35,308 bases of DNA from a bacterium. Its GTDB lineage: Bacteria; CBDUZB01; JAGLHV01. Below are more notes on the stretch, generated by a model. That model saw only the letters and a list, made by a program, of their open reading frames with translations. It made no database searches and was not told the DNA's origin. The DNA lies in NCBI GenBank assembly GCA_023132075.1, contig JAGLYT010000001.1, positions 1 to 35,308 of the forward strand, read 5' to 3'. The DNA itself is not shown here. The stretch's first letter is position 1.

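Noticed and set aside
2-35308. Several ordinary genes joined by missed stops or assembly indels
   Set aside because: The frame never changes and motifs on both sides of every apparent domain border stay in frame. Repeat copies differ by whole codons (offsets of 599, 288, 310, 155 and 156 codons), which artefactual joins would not preserve. Read-level data would still be a useful check.

Overview
The window is one uninterrupted plus-strand coding region. Reading in frame 2 (codons starting at base 2, 5, 8 ...), I find no stop codon from base 2 to base 35308. That is 11,769 consecutive sense codons with neither the true start nor the true stop in view. The DNA is AT-rich (about one third G+C by eye), so a chance frame should carry hundreds of stops. 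I see no intergenic gap, RNA gene, CRISPR array, insertion sequence, promoter or terminator. The window is therefore the interior of a single giant gene whose protein exceeds 11,769 residues.

The gene style is bacterial: standard code, no introns, Lys/Glu/Ile-rich. Giant multidomain membrane proteins of this size are known mainly from Candidatus Omnitrophota (OP3) and a few other uncultured lineages. Omnitrophota is my best guess from gene size and domain mix; no phylogenetic marker is present to prove it.

Layout. (1) 2-2407: three six-bladed beta-propellers, the first cut by the window edge. (2) 3.2-5.2 kb: a GHKL/HSP90-like ATPase-fold domain, then a helical domain with a HExxH zincin motif. 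(3) 5.2-9.0 kb: membrane cassette, helical region, a second hydrophobic segment, a caspase-fold C25 (gingipain)-like peptidase with His/Cys candidates, a beta-sandwich and a transmembrane segment. (4) 9.0-12.0 kb: a second HExxH domain, an unknown domain, a signal-peptide-like membrane cassette and five tandem repeats of about 95 residues. (5) 12.1-15.4 kb: a class I SAM methyltransferase, an mTERF-like helical repeat stretch and winged-helix-like segments. (6) 15.4-21.1 kb: membrane cassette, a HIT/GalT-like domain, and two copies of an unrecognised domain (E1, E2) flanking six tandem repeats of about 155 residues. (7) 21.1-28.6 kb: a large winged-helix plus helical module in two copies, the second with a large internal deletion, interspersed with membrane segments. 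(8) 28.6-35.3 kb: a polytopic membrane domain with degenerate zincin motifs, a TrmB-like methyltransferase domain, a winged helix, a kinase-like remnant, HEAT-like helices, another membrane cassette and a third copy of the winged-helix module running out of the window.

The parts look like a chain of soluble domains separated by recurring membrane cassettes, four of which share a signal-peptide-like pattern (GFI...SA). The cassettes at about 5.2, 10.4, 15.4 and 20.3 kb are almost evenly spaced. Embedded protease-like domains plus signal-like cassettes raise the possibility of a self-processed polyprotein; the alternative is a single envelope-spanning machine. Both are inference. Domain names below come from motifs read by eye, and their boundaries are approximate.
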